Source: Amycolatopsis regifaucium
GTDB taxonomy: Bacteria > Actinomycetota > Actinomycetes > Mycobacteriales > Pseudonocardiaceae
Assembly: GCF_001613935.1 (NCBI RefSeq)
Contig: NZ_LQCI01000018.1
Coordinates: forward strand, 158,602 to 222,601
Length of the DNA stretch: 64,000 nt
Direction of reading: 5' to 3'
In this document: piece by piece, positions 14,948 through 24,159 of the stretch
How positions within the stretch are numbered: the first letter of the stretch is position 1
Layout: each line of letters begins with the position of its first letter
Notes under the pieces: generated by a model
Told to the model about the DNA's origin: nothing
Seen by the model: only the letters and a program-made list of their open reading frames with translations
The model's database searches: none
Position numbers and translations under genes: made by a program

Positions 14948-15313
14948 TCAGACTGACTGACCGGCCGCGCGGAGCTGGGCGGTCGCCCTAGCCCGCTCTT
15001 GCTCGTCTTCGCCGCTCAGCGCCCTCTTGGCCGCGTCGACGTCGATCTCGTCCGAAAGCTCCGCGCTCTCGGCGAGGATGCTCACGCCGGTCGCGGTGAC
15101 CGACAGGAAACCGCCGTGCACCGCGGCGGTCACGGTCTCGCCGTCCGTGGTGGTCACCTTGACGACGCCACCCTCGACGAGCTGCCCGAGTACAGGCTCG
15201 TGACCGGCCATGATGCCGATCTCGCCCTCGGTGGTCTGCGCCACCACGAACGTGGCGGTACCGGACCAGAGACGGCGCTCGACGGCTACCAGCTCGACAG
15301 AAATCTCAGCCAC
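14948..15313 (-). CDS. atpC: ATP synthase epsilon subunit
   Basis: 121 residues from GTG 15313, chosen because GAAGGGAAG lies six bases upstream and the family starts with AEISVELVAVERRLWSG. The N-terminal beta-sandwich (GEIGIMAGHEPVLGQL) and a short C-terminal helical hairpin (DAAKRALSGEDEQERARATAQL) are present. It belongs to the rotor stalk and can inhibit ATP hydrolysis. Last gene of the atp operon, 114 bases after atpD. Confidence 0.95.
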   Translation of the reverse strand: MAEISVELVAVERRLWSGTATFVVAQTTEGEIGIMAGHEPVLGQLVEGGVVKVTTTDGETVTAAVHGGFLSVTATGVSILAESAELSDEIDVDAAKRALSGEDEQERARATAQLRAAGQSV

Positions 15314-15377
15314 GTAGCTTCCCTTCACCTCAGGTGCTGCCACCGAGTCTAATAGTCAAAGTTCCAACTATGCGAAC

Positions 15378-15414
15378 GGCGGGACCAGCGTCCACAGTAG
15401 ACACTGATCCCGCC
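15378..15414 (-). terminator. Hairpin in the atpD-atpC gap
   Basis: GGCGGGACCAG (15378-15388) pairs with CTGATCCCGCC (15404-15414) with one internal mismatch around a 15-base loop. It lies between atpD and atpC and could reduce read-through or protect the upstream mRNA. No U-run follows. Confidence 0.4.
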
Positions 15415-15427
15415 GCTCATCGGAACA

Positions 15428-16852
15428 TCACTTCTTGGTGATTTCCTTGTACTTCTTCTCGAGGTCTTCGAGGCCACCGATACCCAGGAACGCCTGCTCC
15501 GGGTAGTGGTCGAAGTCGCCCTTGGTGATGCGGTCGAACGACTCGATGGTCTCCGCCAGCGGCACCGTCGAGCCCGGGATCTGCGTGAACGCCTCGGCGA
15601 CCAGCATGTTCTGCGACAGGAACCGCTCGATGCGGCGCGCGCGCTGAACGGTGAGCTTGTCCTCTTCCGAGAGCTCGTCCATACCGAGGATCGCGATGAT
15701 GTCCTGCAGCTCCTTGTACTTCTGCAGGATCCGGATGACCTCGGAGGCCACGCGGTAGTGGTCCTCACCGACGATGGCCGGGTCGAGAATGGTCGACGTC
15801 GACGCCAGCGGGTCCACCGCCGGGAAGATGCCCTTCTGGAACACGCCACGCGAAAGCTCCGTGGTGGCGTCCAGGTGGGCGAACGTCGTCGCCGGGGCCG
15901 GGTCGGTGTAGTCGTCCGCGGGGACGTAGATCGCCTGCATCGAGGTGATCGAACGACCACGGGTCGAGGTGATCCGCTCCTGGAGCTGACCCATCTCGTC
16001 GGCCAGCGTCGGCTGGTAACCCACGGCCGAAGGCATGCGGCCCAGCAGGGTCGACACCTCGGAACCGGCCTGGGTGAACCGGAAGATGTTGTCGATGAAG
16101 AGCAGCACGTCCTGGTTCTGCACATCGCGGAAGTACTCCGCCATGGTCAGCGCGGACAGCGCGACCCGCATACGGGTGCCCGGCGGCTCGTCCATCTGAC
16201 CGAAGACGAGGGCGGTGTCGTTGATGACGCCGTCCTCGGACATCTCCAGGAAGAGGTCGTTGCCCTCACGGGTGCGCTCACCGACACCGGCGAACACCGA
16301 GGTACCACCGAAGTTCCGGGCGACACGGGTGATCATCTCCTTGATGAGCACCGTCTTGCCGACGCCGGCACCGCCGAACAGGCCGATCTTGCCACCCTCG
16401 ACGTACGGGGTCAGCAGGTCGACGACCTTGAGGCCGGTCTCCAGCATCTTCGTCTTGCCTTCGAGCTGGTCGAAGGAAGGCGGGTTACGGTGGATGCCCC
16501 AGCGCTCGAGGTCGTCGCCGTAACCGGGCTCGTCGAGGCACTCGCCGAGCGCGTTGTAGACGTGGCCCTTGACCTTGTCGCCGACCGGCACCGTGATGGG
16601 GCCGCCGGTGTCGGTGACCTCGGCGCCACGGACGAGGCCGTCCTGCGGCTGGAGCGAGATGGTGCGGACGAGGTTGTCACCGAGGTGGCTGGCGACCTCG
16701 AGCGTCACCGTCTTGCGGAGCTGCTCGAACTCGATTTCGACCTTGAGCGCGTTGAACTGGTCGGGAACGGAACCGCGCGGGAATTCGACGTCGACGACCG
16801 GGCCGGTCACCGAGACGATGCGCCCCTTGGCACGGGCTTCAGTACTGGTCAT
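15428..16852 (-). CDS. atpD: ATP synthase beta subunit
   Basis: 474 residues, catalytic subunit of F1. The P-loop GGAGVGKT is at residues 160-167 and the catalytic glutamate is in GVGERTREGND (Glu192). LLFIDNIFRFTQAGSEVS and SAVGYQPTLADEMG are the expected conserved blocks. The start codon shares a base with the atpG stop, so the two are translationally coupled. Confidence 0.98.
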   Translation of the reverse strand: MTSTEARAKGRIVSVTGPVVDVEFPRGSVPDQFNALKVEIEFEQLRKTVTLEVASHLGDNLVRTISLQPQDGLVRGAEVTDTGGPITVPVGDKVKGHVYNALGECLDEPGYGDDLERWGIHRNPPSFDQLEGKTKMLETGLKVVDLLTPYVEGGKIGLFGGAGVGKTVLIKEMITRVARNFGGTSVFAGVGERTREGNDLFLEMSEDGVINDTALVFGQMDEPPGTRMRVALSALTMAEYFRDVQNQDVLLFIDNIFRFTQAGSEVSTLLGRMPSAVGYQPTLADEMGQLQERITSTRGRSITSMQAIYVPADDYTDPAPATTFAHLDATTELSRGVFQKGIFPAVDPLASTSTILDPAIVGEDHYRVASEVIRILQKYKELQDIIAILGMDELSEEDKLTVQRARRIERFLSQNMLVAEAFTQIPGSTVPLAETIESFDRITKGDFDHYPEQAFLGIGGLEDLEKKYKEITKK

Positions 16853-17790
16853 CAGTCATCACTTCCTGCTGCGGTGAGAGCGTTCGCCCCACCGACGATT
16901 TCGGAGATCTCCTGGGTGATCTGCGCCTGGCGGGCCTGGTTCGCCTCCCGCGTCAACGTGTTCACCAGTTCGTTCGCGTTGTCCGACGCCGCCTTCATCG
17001 CGGTGCGGCGGGCGGCGAGTTCGGACGCGGCCGACTCGAGCATCGCCGCGAAGATCCGCGTGTTGATGTACTTCGGCAGCAACGCGCCGAGCAGCTTCTC
17101 GGCACTGGGCTCGAACTCGTAGCTCGGGAGCAGGCTCTCGGGCTTCTCCTCTTCGCCCTCGGTGTACTCGACCTCCAGCGGCGCGACGCGCTTGGCGGTC
17201 GGACGCTGGGTGAGCATCGAGACGAACTCGGTGTAGACGACGTGGATCTCGTCGACACCCAGGATGCCGTCGGCGTTGCCCGCCTCGTCGTCGGCGCCGT
17301 TCAGGAACGACTCGACGATGAGCTCACCGGCCTCCGCGGCGTTGACGTAACCGGGCTGGTCGGAGAAACCCGTCCAGCTTTCGGTCACCTCGCGGCCGCG
17401 GAACCGGTAGTAGCTCAGGCCCTTGTTGCCGGTGACGTACAGCACCGGCTCCTTGCCCTGCTCACGCAGCAGCGTGAGGAGCTCCTCGGTCGCCTTCAGC
17501 ACGTTGGAGTTGTACCCACCGCACTGACCCTTGTCGCTGGTGATCACGAGGACCGCCGCGCGCTTCGGGTTCGGGCGCTCGACCAGCAACGGGTGGTCGA
17601 GGTTGGCCGAGGCGCCGGCCAGGGCCGAGAGCACGTTCGTGATCTCGTCCGAGTAGGGCCGGGACGCCGCGACCTTCGCCCGCGCCTTGGTGATGCGCGC
17701 GGTGGCGATGAGCTCCATCGCCTTGGTGATCTTGCCGATGGACTTGGTCGCCTTGATACGCGACCGGAGTTCTCGGAGTTGTGCGGCCAT
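16852..17790 (-). CDS. atpG: ATP synthase gamma subunit
   Basis: 312 residues. The N-terminal helix (AAQLRELRSRIKATKSIGKITKAMELI) and C-terminal helix (DNANELVNTLTREANQARQAQITQEI) form the central coiled-coil shaft. GQCGGYNSNV is the conserved Rossmann-like core motif. An insert in the middle (VEYTEGEEEKPESLLPSYEF) is typical of actinobacterial gamma subunits. Confidence 0.97.
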   Translation of the reverse strand: MAAQLRELRSRIKATKSIGKITKAMELIATARITKARAKVAASRPYSDEITNVLSALAGASANLDHPLLVERPNPKRAAVLVITSDKGQCGGYNSNVLKATEELLTLLREQGKEPVLYVTGNKGLSYYRFRGREVTESWTGFSDQPGYVNAAEAGELIVESFLNGADDEAGNADGILGVDEIHVVYTEFVSMLTQRPTAKRVAPLEVEYTEGEEEKPESLLPSYEFEPSAEKLLGALLPKYINTRIFAAMLESAASELAARRTAMKAASDNANELVNTLTREANQARQAQITQEISEIVGGANALTAAGSDD

Positions 17791-17801
17791 GAGCTATCAG
17801 C

Positions 17802-19439
17802 TCACTTCTTCGGTGCGGGCTTGTTGACCTTGACGGTCTCCTGCCCGACCTTCTCGGCGTCCATCGCGTCGGAGACCTCTACGAGGCTCTTGCCCTCGGC
17901 GGTGGTGAACTCCTTCTTGAACTCGTTCACCGCGTCGACCAGCCCGGCGGCGGTCTCGTCGGAGAACTTGCCCGACTCGCGGATGTCCTTGAGGAGCTCG
18001 CCGTGCTTACGACGGGCGGATTCGATGAACTCGTGGTTGAAGCGGCGCACGTCCTCGGTCGGGACCGTGTCGTAGTGCCCGTTCGTGCCGAGGTAAACCG
18101 TGACGACCTGCTCCTCGACCGGGATCGGGGAGTACTGGGGCTGCTTCAGCACCTCGTACAGGCGCGCACCGCGCTCGAGCTGCGCCTTCGACGCGTCGTC
18201 GAGGTCCGAGGCGAAAGCCGCGAAGGCCTCCAGCTCGCGGTACTGCGACAGGTCGATACGGAGCGAACCCGAAACCGACTTCATCGCCTTCACCTGCGCG
18301 GCACCACCCACGCGGGAAACCGAGATACCCACGTCGATGGCCGGACGCTGGCCGGCGTTGAACAGGTCCGACTGGAAGAAGCACTGACCGTCGGTGATCG
18401 AGATGACGTTGGTCGGGATGTAGGCCGACACGTCGTTCGCCTTGGTCTCGATGATCGGGAGACCGGTCAGCGAGCCCGCGCCCAGCTCGTCCGAGAGCTT
18501 GGCGCACCGCTCGAGGAGGCGGGAGTGCAAGTAGAAGACATCGCCGGGGAAGGCTTCACGGCCCGGCGGGCGACGCAGCAGCAGCGAGATCGCGCGGTAG
18601 GCGTCGGCCTGCTTGGTCAGGTCGTCGAACACGATGAGGACGTGCTTGCCCTCGTACATCCAGTGCTGGCCGATGGCCGAACCGGTGTACGGCGCGATCC
18701 ACTTGAAGCCGGCGGAGTCCGACGCGGGGGCCGCGACGATGGTGGTGTACTCCATCGCGCCGGCGTCCTCGAGGGACTTCTTGACCGCGGCGATCGTGGA
18801 GCCCTTCTGGCCGACCGCGACGTAGATGCAGCGAACCTGCTTCTTCGGGTCGCCGGTCTCCCAGTTGGCCTTCTGGTTGATGATCGTGTCCACCGCGACG
18901 GCCGTCTTACCGGTCTTGCGGTCACCGATGATCAGCTGACGCTGGCCACGGCCGATCGGGGTCATCGCGTCGATCGCGGTGATACCGGTCTGCAGCGGCT
19001 CCGACACCGGCTGGCGCTCGACCACCGAAGCGGCCTTGACCTCCAGCGGGCGGCGGTCGGTGGTCTCGATCTCGCCGAGGCCGTCGATCGGGGCGCCCAA
19101 CGGGTTCACGACCCGGCCGAGGTAACCCTCGCCGACCGGAACCGAGAGGACCTGACCGGTCCGCTTGACTTCCTGGCCTTCGACGACGGTCTCGAAGTCA
19201 CCGAGGATCGCGGCACCGATGGAGCGCGCGTCCAGGTTCAGCGCCACGCCGAGGACCCCGCCGGGGAACTCGAGCAGCTCGTTGGCCATCGCCGAGGGAA
19301 GACCCTCGATGTGGGCGATACCGTCACCGGCGTCGACGACGACGCCGACTTCTTCCCGGCTCACGTCCGGGGCGTAACTCGAGACGTAGTTCTCGATCGC
19401 GCTACGGATCTCATCCGAGGAGATCGTCAGCTCCGCCAT
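17802..19439 (-). CDS. atpA: ATP synthase alpha subunit
   Basis: 545 residues, non-catalytic nucleotide-binding subunit of F1. The P-loop is GDRKTGKTAVA near residue 170, and the arginine-finger region is in SVSRVGGAAQ. The C-terminus carries a 30-residue charged extension (SLVEVSDAMDAEKVGQETVKV) common in actinobacteria. It is separated from atpG by 11 bases. Confidence 0.98.
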   Translation of the reverse strand: MAELTISSDEIRSAIENYVSSYAPDVSREEVGVVVDAGDGIAHIEGLPSAMANELLEFPGGVLGVALNLDARSIGAAILGDFETVVEGQEVKRTGQVLSVPVGEGYLGRVVNPLGAPIDGLGEIETTDRRPLEVKAASVVERQPVSEPLQTGITAIDAMTPIGRGQRQLIIGDRKTGKTAVAVDTIINQKANWETGDPKKQVRCIYVAVGQKGSTIAAVKKSLEDAGAMEYTTIVAAPASDSAGFKWIAPYTGSAIGQHWMYEGKHVLIVFDDLTKQADAYRAISLLLRRPPGREAFPGDVFYLHSRLLERCAKLSDELGAGSLTGLPIIETKANDVSAYIPTNVISITDGQCFFQSDLFNAGQRPAIDVGISVSRVGGAAQVKAMKSVSGSLRIDLSQYRELEAFAAFASDLDDASKAQLERGARLYEVLKQPQYSPIPVEEQVVTVYLGTNGHYDTVPTEDVRRFNHEFIESARRKHGELLKDIRESGKFSDETAAGLVDAVNEFKKEFTTAEGKSLVEVSDAMDAEKVGQETVKVNKPAPKK

Positions 19440-19492
19440 TTCAATCCCGCTCTCGCTTCGTTCGTGCCAGTGTGCAAAGTCGTTGTTGTGGG

Positions 19493-20314
19493 TCAGCCAG
19501 CCAACCGGCGACGCAGGGCGTCGATGCGCCCCGCGGTGCTGCCGTCGATGACCTCGTCGCCGACGCGGACGACGAGTCCGCCGCCCAGTGACGGGTCGAC
19601 CTCGACGTGCAGCGCGAGCTGCCGCCCGTAAAGGGCGTTGAGCTTCTCGCTCAGCCGAGCCTGCTGCTCGTCGGACAGCGCGCTCGCGCTGGTCACCTGG
19701 GCGACCGAGCGTTCACGGCGTGCCGCGGCCAGCTGGACCAACCGCTCGAGGGCGTTGGCGACCCCACGGCCCTTGGCGCGCAGGACGACCTGCTCGACGA
19801 GGGTCTCGGTGACCACGTCCACCTTGTCGGCGAACAGGTTGCGGACGAGAGTCCGCTTCGCCTCCGCTGGGGCGGTCAGGTCGGACAGTGCCCTTTCGAG
19901 CTCCGGCGCACCCGCAACGATACGGGTGACCCGGAACAGCTGGTCTTCGACAGCGTCGATGTTCCCGGACTTCTCCGCACTGGTGAGCAGCGCTGAGCGG
20001 CCGAGGGCCTCGAGCCCGTCGGTCAGTTCTCGCGGGCTCGACCAGCGGCTGCCGGCCACGGAGTCGAGCACCTGCAGGGCCGGCTCGGAAACCTTGCCCG
20101 CGAGGATCCCGCGAACGAGGCCGATCCGGGCTTCGGGCGTGGCCGAACCGTCGGCGACGGCCCGGCGCAGGCCGATCTCCCGGTCCAGCAGGGCGACGAC
20201 CGAAAGCAGCTCGTCGCCGACCGTCGCCGGGTCGGTGCCCGCGGCGGCCAGTACCTCGCCGAGACGATTCTCGGCGAGGTCGAGCGCTTCACGGCTCGCA
20301 GCATGCAGCGTCAT
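19493..20314 (-). CDS. atpH: ATP synthase delta subunit
   Basis: 273 residues, well above the roughly 180 of E. coli; actinobacterial delta subunits are usually of this longer form. The N-terminal helical bundle (ASREALDLAENRLGEVL) and the C-terminal segment LHVEVDPSLGGGLVVRVGDEVIDGS are the family landmarks. It links F1 to the peripheral stalk. Unlike in mycobacteria it is not fused to a b-type subunit. It starts six bases after the atpF stop. Confidence 0.95.
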   Translation of the reverse strand: MTLHAASREALDLAENRLGEVLAAAGTDPATVGDELLSVVALLDREIGLRRAVADGSATPEARIGLVRGILAGKVSEPALQVLDSVAGSRWSSPRELTDGLEALGRSALLTSAEKSGNIDAVEDQLFRVTRIVAGAPELERALSDLTAPAEAKRTLVRNLFADKVDVVTETLVEQVVLRAKGRGVANALERLVQLAAARRERSVAQVTSASALSDEQQARLSEKLNALYGRQLALHVEVDPSLGGGLVVRVGDEVIDGSTAGRIDALRRRLAG

Positions 20315-20320
20315 TCTGGT

Positions 20321-20878
20321 CTACTTTCCCGCTCCGTTGGAGGCACCGGTGGTCTCCAGCTCGGCGAGGAACCGGTCCACGGTGCCGTGACGGCGCGCGT
20401 CGTCCGCGAGCGACTCGCCGACGATGCGGCTGGCCAGCTCGACGGAGTTACGGCCGAGTTCGGCGCGCAGCTCGGCGATGATCTGCGCCTTCTGGGCCTG
20501 CAGCTGAGCCTGGCCCTGGGCGACGATGCGCTGGGACTCGGACTCCGCCTCGGCCCGCAGCTCCGCCTTGATCTGCTCGGCTTCGAGCCGGGCGTCGTCG
20601 CGGATCTTCGCGGCCTCGGAACGGGCTTCCGCCAGCTGCGCCTTGTACTGCGCAAGGTTCTCTTCGGCTTCGGCCTGCGCCTTCTCGGCCCGCTCGATGC
20701 CACCCTCGATCAGCTTGGTCCGCTCTTCGTAGGTCGCCTCGAAACGGGGGACGACGTACTTCTTCAGAACGAACAGCAGCAGAAGGAAGGCGACGAATCC
20801 GAGGATGAGCTCGGGAATGTGCGGCAGGATCGGGTTGGGCGCTTCTTCGGCGGCCAACACCAATTCGGTCTTCAGCAC
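20321..20878 (-). CDS. atpF: ATP synthase b subunit
   Basis: 185 residues. One N-terminal membrane segment (ELILGFVAFLLLLFVLKKYVVPRF) is followed by a long charged helix (heptad-like, rich in Glu, Ala and Arg), the peripheral stalk. A single b gene is present and no b-prime gene. Confidence 0.95.
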   Translation of the reverse strand: MLKTELVLAAEEAPNPILPHIPELILGFVAFLLLLFVLKKYVVPRFEATYEERTKLIEGGIERAEKAQAEAEENLAQYKAQLAEARSEAAKIRDDARLEAEQIKAELRAEAESESQRIVAQGQAQLQAQKAQIIAELRAELGRNSVELASRIVGESLADDARRHGTVDRFLAELETTGASNGAGK

Positions 20879-20912
20879 AACGTCTCCTTAAAGCGAGATG
20901 AGTCGGAAGAAC

Positions 20913-21170
20913 TCAGGCGCCGGAGGCGAGGAAGTAGATGACGATACCGATCAGCGCGAGCACCTCGGTCAGCACGAAGGTCGAGAAGGCGATGCCCTGA
21001 AGCTTGCCCTGCGCCTCCGGCTGACGGGCGGTGCCGTTGATGACCGCGGCGAAGATCAGACCCACACCGATACCGGGGCCGATGGCGCCGAGGCCGTAAC
21101 CGATGGCGGCGAGACCCGGGTTGATGTTGCCAGCGGCCTCGGCAGCCTGCGCAAGAACGATGTTGCTCAC
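20913..21170 (-). CDS. atpE: ATP synthase c subunit
   Basis: 85 residues, two membrane helices joined by the polar loop ARQPEAQG. The ion-carrying glutamate is Glu69 in FVLTEVLALIG. The glycine-rich first helix (GLGAIGPGIGVGLIF) packs the c-ring. The GTG start is preceded by GAAGGGAAA-type sequence. The glutamate environment looks like a proton- rather than sodium-type site, though that is inference. Confidence 0.96.
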   Translation of the reverse strand: MSNIVLAQAAEAAGNINPGLAAIGYGLGAIGPGIGVGLIFAAVINGTARQPEAQGKLQGIAFSTFVLTEVLALIGIVIYFLASGA

Positions 21171-21230
21171 GTGCGTTTCCCTTCAAACTCGGTCCGCGCG
21201 ACTCACGCGGATCGGGGGCTTTTGGTGTTC

Positions 21231-22028
21231 TCAGTGCTCCGACGCCAGCGCGGCGCCGATGTACCCTGCGGACAGCAGCGCGAAGATGTACGCCTGCAGG
21301 ATCTGGATGAAGGCCTCCAGGAACGTCATCGCGATGGCGAACAGGAACGCCACCGGCGACGCGACCTTCACGATGCCTTCGCCCTCGGTCAGCAGGAAAC
21401 TCCCGCCGAGCGTGAAGACCATGATGATGAGGTGCCCGGCGAACATCGCCGCGAAGACCCGGATGGCCAGCGTGGCCGGCGCGATGAAGAACTTCTGCGC
21501 GAACTCGATGGTGGAGTACAGCGGCAGAACGAATCCGGGAATGCCCGACGGTGCCAGTTCCTTCTTGAGGTAACCCTTGAAGCCGTGGCGCTTGAACCCG
21601 ACGTAGTGGTACACCGGGTAAACGACAAGGAACGCGAGAGCGACCGGGAAGCCGATTCGCGCCATGGTCGGGAACTGGAAGAACGGGATGATCCCGAACA
21701 GGTTGTTCACCAGCACGAAGCTGAAGAGGCCGAGTACGAGCGGAATGAACGGCTTGAAGTCGGCAGAGCCGATCTGTTCCCGCGCGATGTTGTTGCGGCC
21801 GAAGTTGTAGAGCGATTCGGCGATGAACTGTCCCTTACCCGGGACGACCTTCAACCGGCGCGAAGACACCATGAAGTAGGTGACGATGATGATCAGGGAG
21901 ATGACCACCAGCAACATCGGCTTGGTGAAGCTCAACCAATAGCCGGAGCCGAACAACGGCGGTAGGTTGAAGTCTTTGACGCCAGGCGGCGTGAACTCCG
22001 CACCCCCGGCTAGTACCAGCGCGCCCAC
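21231..22028 (-). CDS. atpB: ATP synthase a subunit
   Basis: 265 residues, five to six membrane helices. The essential arginine is Arg190 in ATLAIRVFAAMFAGHL, opposite the c-ring glutamate. NNLFGIIPFF and the C-terminal ILQAYIFALLSAGYIGAA are typical. The gene follows atpI after an unusually long 379-bp gap. Confidence 0.96.
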   Translation of the reverse strand: MGALVLAGGAEFTPPGVKDFNLPPLFGSGYWLSFTKPMLLVVISLIIIVTYFMVSSRRLKVVPGKGQFIAESLYNFGRNNIAREQIGSADFKPFIPLVLGLFSFVLVNNLFGIIPFFQFPTMARIGFPVALAFLVVYPVYHYVGFKRHGFKGYLKKELAPSGIPGFVLPLYSTIEFAQKFFIAPATLAIRVFAAMFAGHLIIMVFTLGGSFLLTEGEGIVKVASPVAFLFAIAMTFLEAFIQILQAYIFALLSAGYIGAALASEH

Positions 22029-22407
22029 TGGGCTCCTTCCGGTTCTCCCGGCCGGCGTTCACTCCGCCGGGGGAATCGTCACGATCTGGACTTAACGTAC
22101 CCGACACGTATCGGGCCGTCGGAGGCGGCCACCCCACGATGCGCTGAACACGGTTTCACGTTCCGCACACGAGGATTCTCGATGCAGTGCTCCCGGGAGA
22201 CAGACGCCTACCAGCGGGTAAGAGGGGACGCTTCAACACCGTCGCCACACTGCTGTTCGGGGTTCGTCATCGGGAGCCGGCAGCCGAGGCCGCCGCCCAT
22301 ACGCGGACCATATCAGCAGGTTCGCCCGCGCCGTACAGGCGTACTACATTGGCCCCGATCGGCCGAGGACCTAGGTCCCGTCCCAGGTCAGGACCTCGGT
22401 CCCGGGA
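22029..22407. other. 379-bp gap between atpI and atpB
   Basis: No convincing gene on either strand; short frames here lack family resemblance and ribosome sites. Near 22372-22405 the sequence GACCT-GGTCCCG recurs in a GC-rich cluster just after the atpI stop, which may form weak secondary structure. The length suggests a separate promoter for atpB onward, but no clear -35/-10 pair is visible. Confidence 0.4.
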
Positions 22408-22863
22408 TCAGCGGGAAGCGGGGATGATCGTCGGGATCTTGGTCTTGCGGAAGGCCGCGAACTCCGCGCCCGCGGCCAGCAGGATGGCCACGATCATGGT
22501 GACACCGAGCGACATCGGGTGCAGCCAGGCGACCCCTCGCAAGAGGGTCAGCGCGCCGAACAGGACGAGGATCTTGAGGACGTAACCACCGAGAGCGATC
22601 ACCATCACGAACATCGGGTCCATGCCCGCGCTGAAGCGCATCATGCCCAGCGTCGCGAGCGAAGACAGGATGGCGAGCACGCCACCGATGACCGAACCCA
22701 CGAGTCCGGGCATTCCATTGAGGACGGTGAACAGCACGATGCACACGAGGACCGCGGGCGGGGTGATGAGCAGTGACGCCTTCGTCATCGCGTTGGCCGC
22801 CTGCAGAACCACCTTGGCGTGGGGGTTCTCCTCCCCCTCGACGGTCTTCTCGGTCTCGCTCAC
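22408..22863 (-). CDS. atpI: ATP synthase accessory protein I (AtpI-like)
   Basis: 151 residues from GTG 22863, which has AGGGAGC six bases upstream. Four hydrophobic segments (ASLLITPPAVLVCIVLFTVL; GLVGSVIGGVLAILSSLATL; FVMVIALGGYVLKILVLFGAL; LGVTMIVAILLAAGAEF) match the small membrane protein found between wecA and atpB in actinobacteria (Rv1303 in M. tuberculosis). AtpI-type proteins help assemble the c-ring. Confidence 0.85.
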   Translation of the reverse strand: MSETEKTVEGEENPHAKVVLQAANAMTKASLLITPPAVLVCIVLFTVLNGMPGLVGSVIGGVLAILSSLATLGMMRFSAGMDPMFVMVIALGGYVLKILVLFGALTLLRGVAWLHPMSLGVTMIVAILLAAGAEFAAFRKTKIPTIIPASR

Positions 22864-22919
22864 AGAAAGCTCCCTGGTCGTCTCAGCCCGCCAGTGTAGG
22901 CCCGTGCCGGTTTCGGGGT

Positions 22920-24071
22920 TCAGGCAGTCCGGTTCCGCGAACGCAGCCTCGGGATGACCGACACCAAGGTCGCCAGCAGGAAGCCGAATCCGACGATCCA
23001 GAAGACCGCGGCACTGTCGAACAACGTCACCGAAACCGCGCCGAACGCGAGCAGGCCCGCCCACAGATAGATGAGCAGCACCGCGCGGCGCTGCGAATGG
23101 CCGATCTCCAGCAGGCGGTGGTGGAGGTGCATCTTGTCCGCGGCGAACGGGCTCTCACCGCGACGGGTACGGCGGACGACCGCCATGATCAGGTCGAGCA
23201 GCGGCACGAACAGCACCGCGGCGACCACGACGAGCGGCGAGAGCAGCGCGAGCGCGTCCTTACCGCTGAACTGCGGGTAAGGCACGCGGCCCGACGCGGA
23301 CGTCGTCGCACCGGCCAGCATGAGCCCGATCATCATCGAGCCCGAGTCGCCCATGAAGATCTTCGCGGGCTGGAAGTTGTAGGGCAGGAAGCCGAGACAG
23401 GCCCCGGCGAGCGTGGCCGCGATGAGGGCGGGCGGGTACGCGCCGACATCGCCACCCGACGAGTCGAGCAGGCCGAGGGAGAACGAGCACGTAGCCGCGG
23501 CGGCGATGAAACCGAGGCCGCCGGCGAGCCCGTCGAGGCCGTCGACGAAGTTCATCGCGTTGACCATGACGACCACCAGCACCACGGTGAGCAGCGCGCC
23601 CTGGTTCTTGTCCAGCACCAGCACCTGGCCGAAGGAATCGCCGCCACCACCCCACGGCACCCAGAACGACACCCACTGCACCCCGAAGATCACCAGGATC
23701 CCGGCGCACATGACCTGGCCTGCCAGTTTCGTCCAGGCGTCCAGTTCGAACCGGTCGTCGAGCGCGCCGATCAGGGAGATCACCCCGGCGGCGAGCAGGA
23801 CACCCAGCGAGTCGAAGGAGAAGTCGAAGCCCCGGCTCAACGCGGGCAGCTGGTGCGCGAGCCCCATCGCGGCGGCGACGCCGAGGAAGATGCCGATCCC
23901 GCCCATCCGCGGGATCGGGGTGACGTGGACGTCACGGGCCCGCGGGTTGGCGATCGCCCCGATCCGGATGGCGACCCGGCGCACCACACCGGTGAGCAGG
24001 AAGGTAACGGCCGCCGCGGTGAGGGCGACGAGGAGGTATTCCCGGATCGGGAGGCCTTGCGTAGGAGGCAT
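22920..24071 (-). CDS. wecA: Undecaprenyl-phosphate GlcNAc-1-phosphate transferase, MraY/WecA family
   Basis: 383 residues with about eleven membrane helices. The four cytoplasmic signatures of the family are present: DVHVTPIPRMGG, the acidic GALDDRFEL, the nucleophile region NAMNFVDGLDGLAGG, and KIFMGDSGS, plus the histidine loop MHLHHRLLEIGHSQ. It transfers a sugar-1-phosphate, probably GlcNAc-1-P, to polyprenyl phosphate and starts arabinogalactan or another wall glycan. MraY itself would be in the division cluster. Position between tsaC and atpI is as in M. tuberculosis (Rv1302). Confidence 0.93.
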   Translation of the reverse strand: MPPTQGLPIREYLLVALTAAAVTFLLTGVVRRVAIRIGAIANPRARDVHVTPIPRMGGIGIFLGVAAAMGLAHQLPALSRGFDFSFDSLGVLLAAGVISLIGALDDRFELDAWTKLAGQVMCAGILVIFGVQWVSFWVPWGGGGDSFGQVLVLDKNQGALLTVVLVVVMVNAMNFVDGLDGLAGGLGFIAAAATCSFSLGLLDSSGGDVGAYPPALIAATLAGACLGFLPYNFQPAKIFMGDSGSMMIGLMLAGATTSASGRVPYPQFSGKDALALLSPLVVVAAVLFVPLLDLIMAVVRRTRRGESPFAADKMHLHHRLLEIGHSQRRAVLLIYLWAGLLAFGAVSVTLFDSAAVFWIVGFGFLLATLVSVIPRLRSRNRTA

Positions 24072-24159
24072 GGTGCGTTACGCCGCCGAGGTCCAAGTCA
24101 CTCGAACACGCTACCGCGCTGGAGGGATACGGCGGCCAACGGTACTGACACCCGGTGGA

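Noticed and set aside
19493..20878. A mycobacterial-style fusion of b and delta ATP synthase subunits
   Set aside because: atpF and atpH are separate here, with stop and start six bases apart and each with complete family features.
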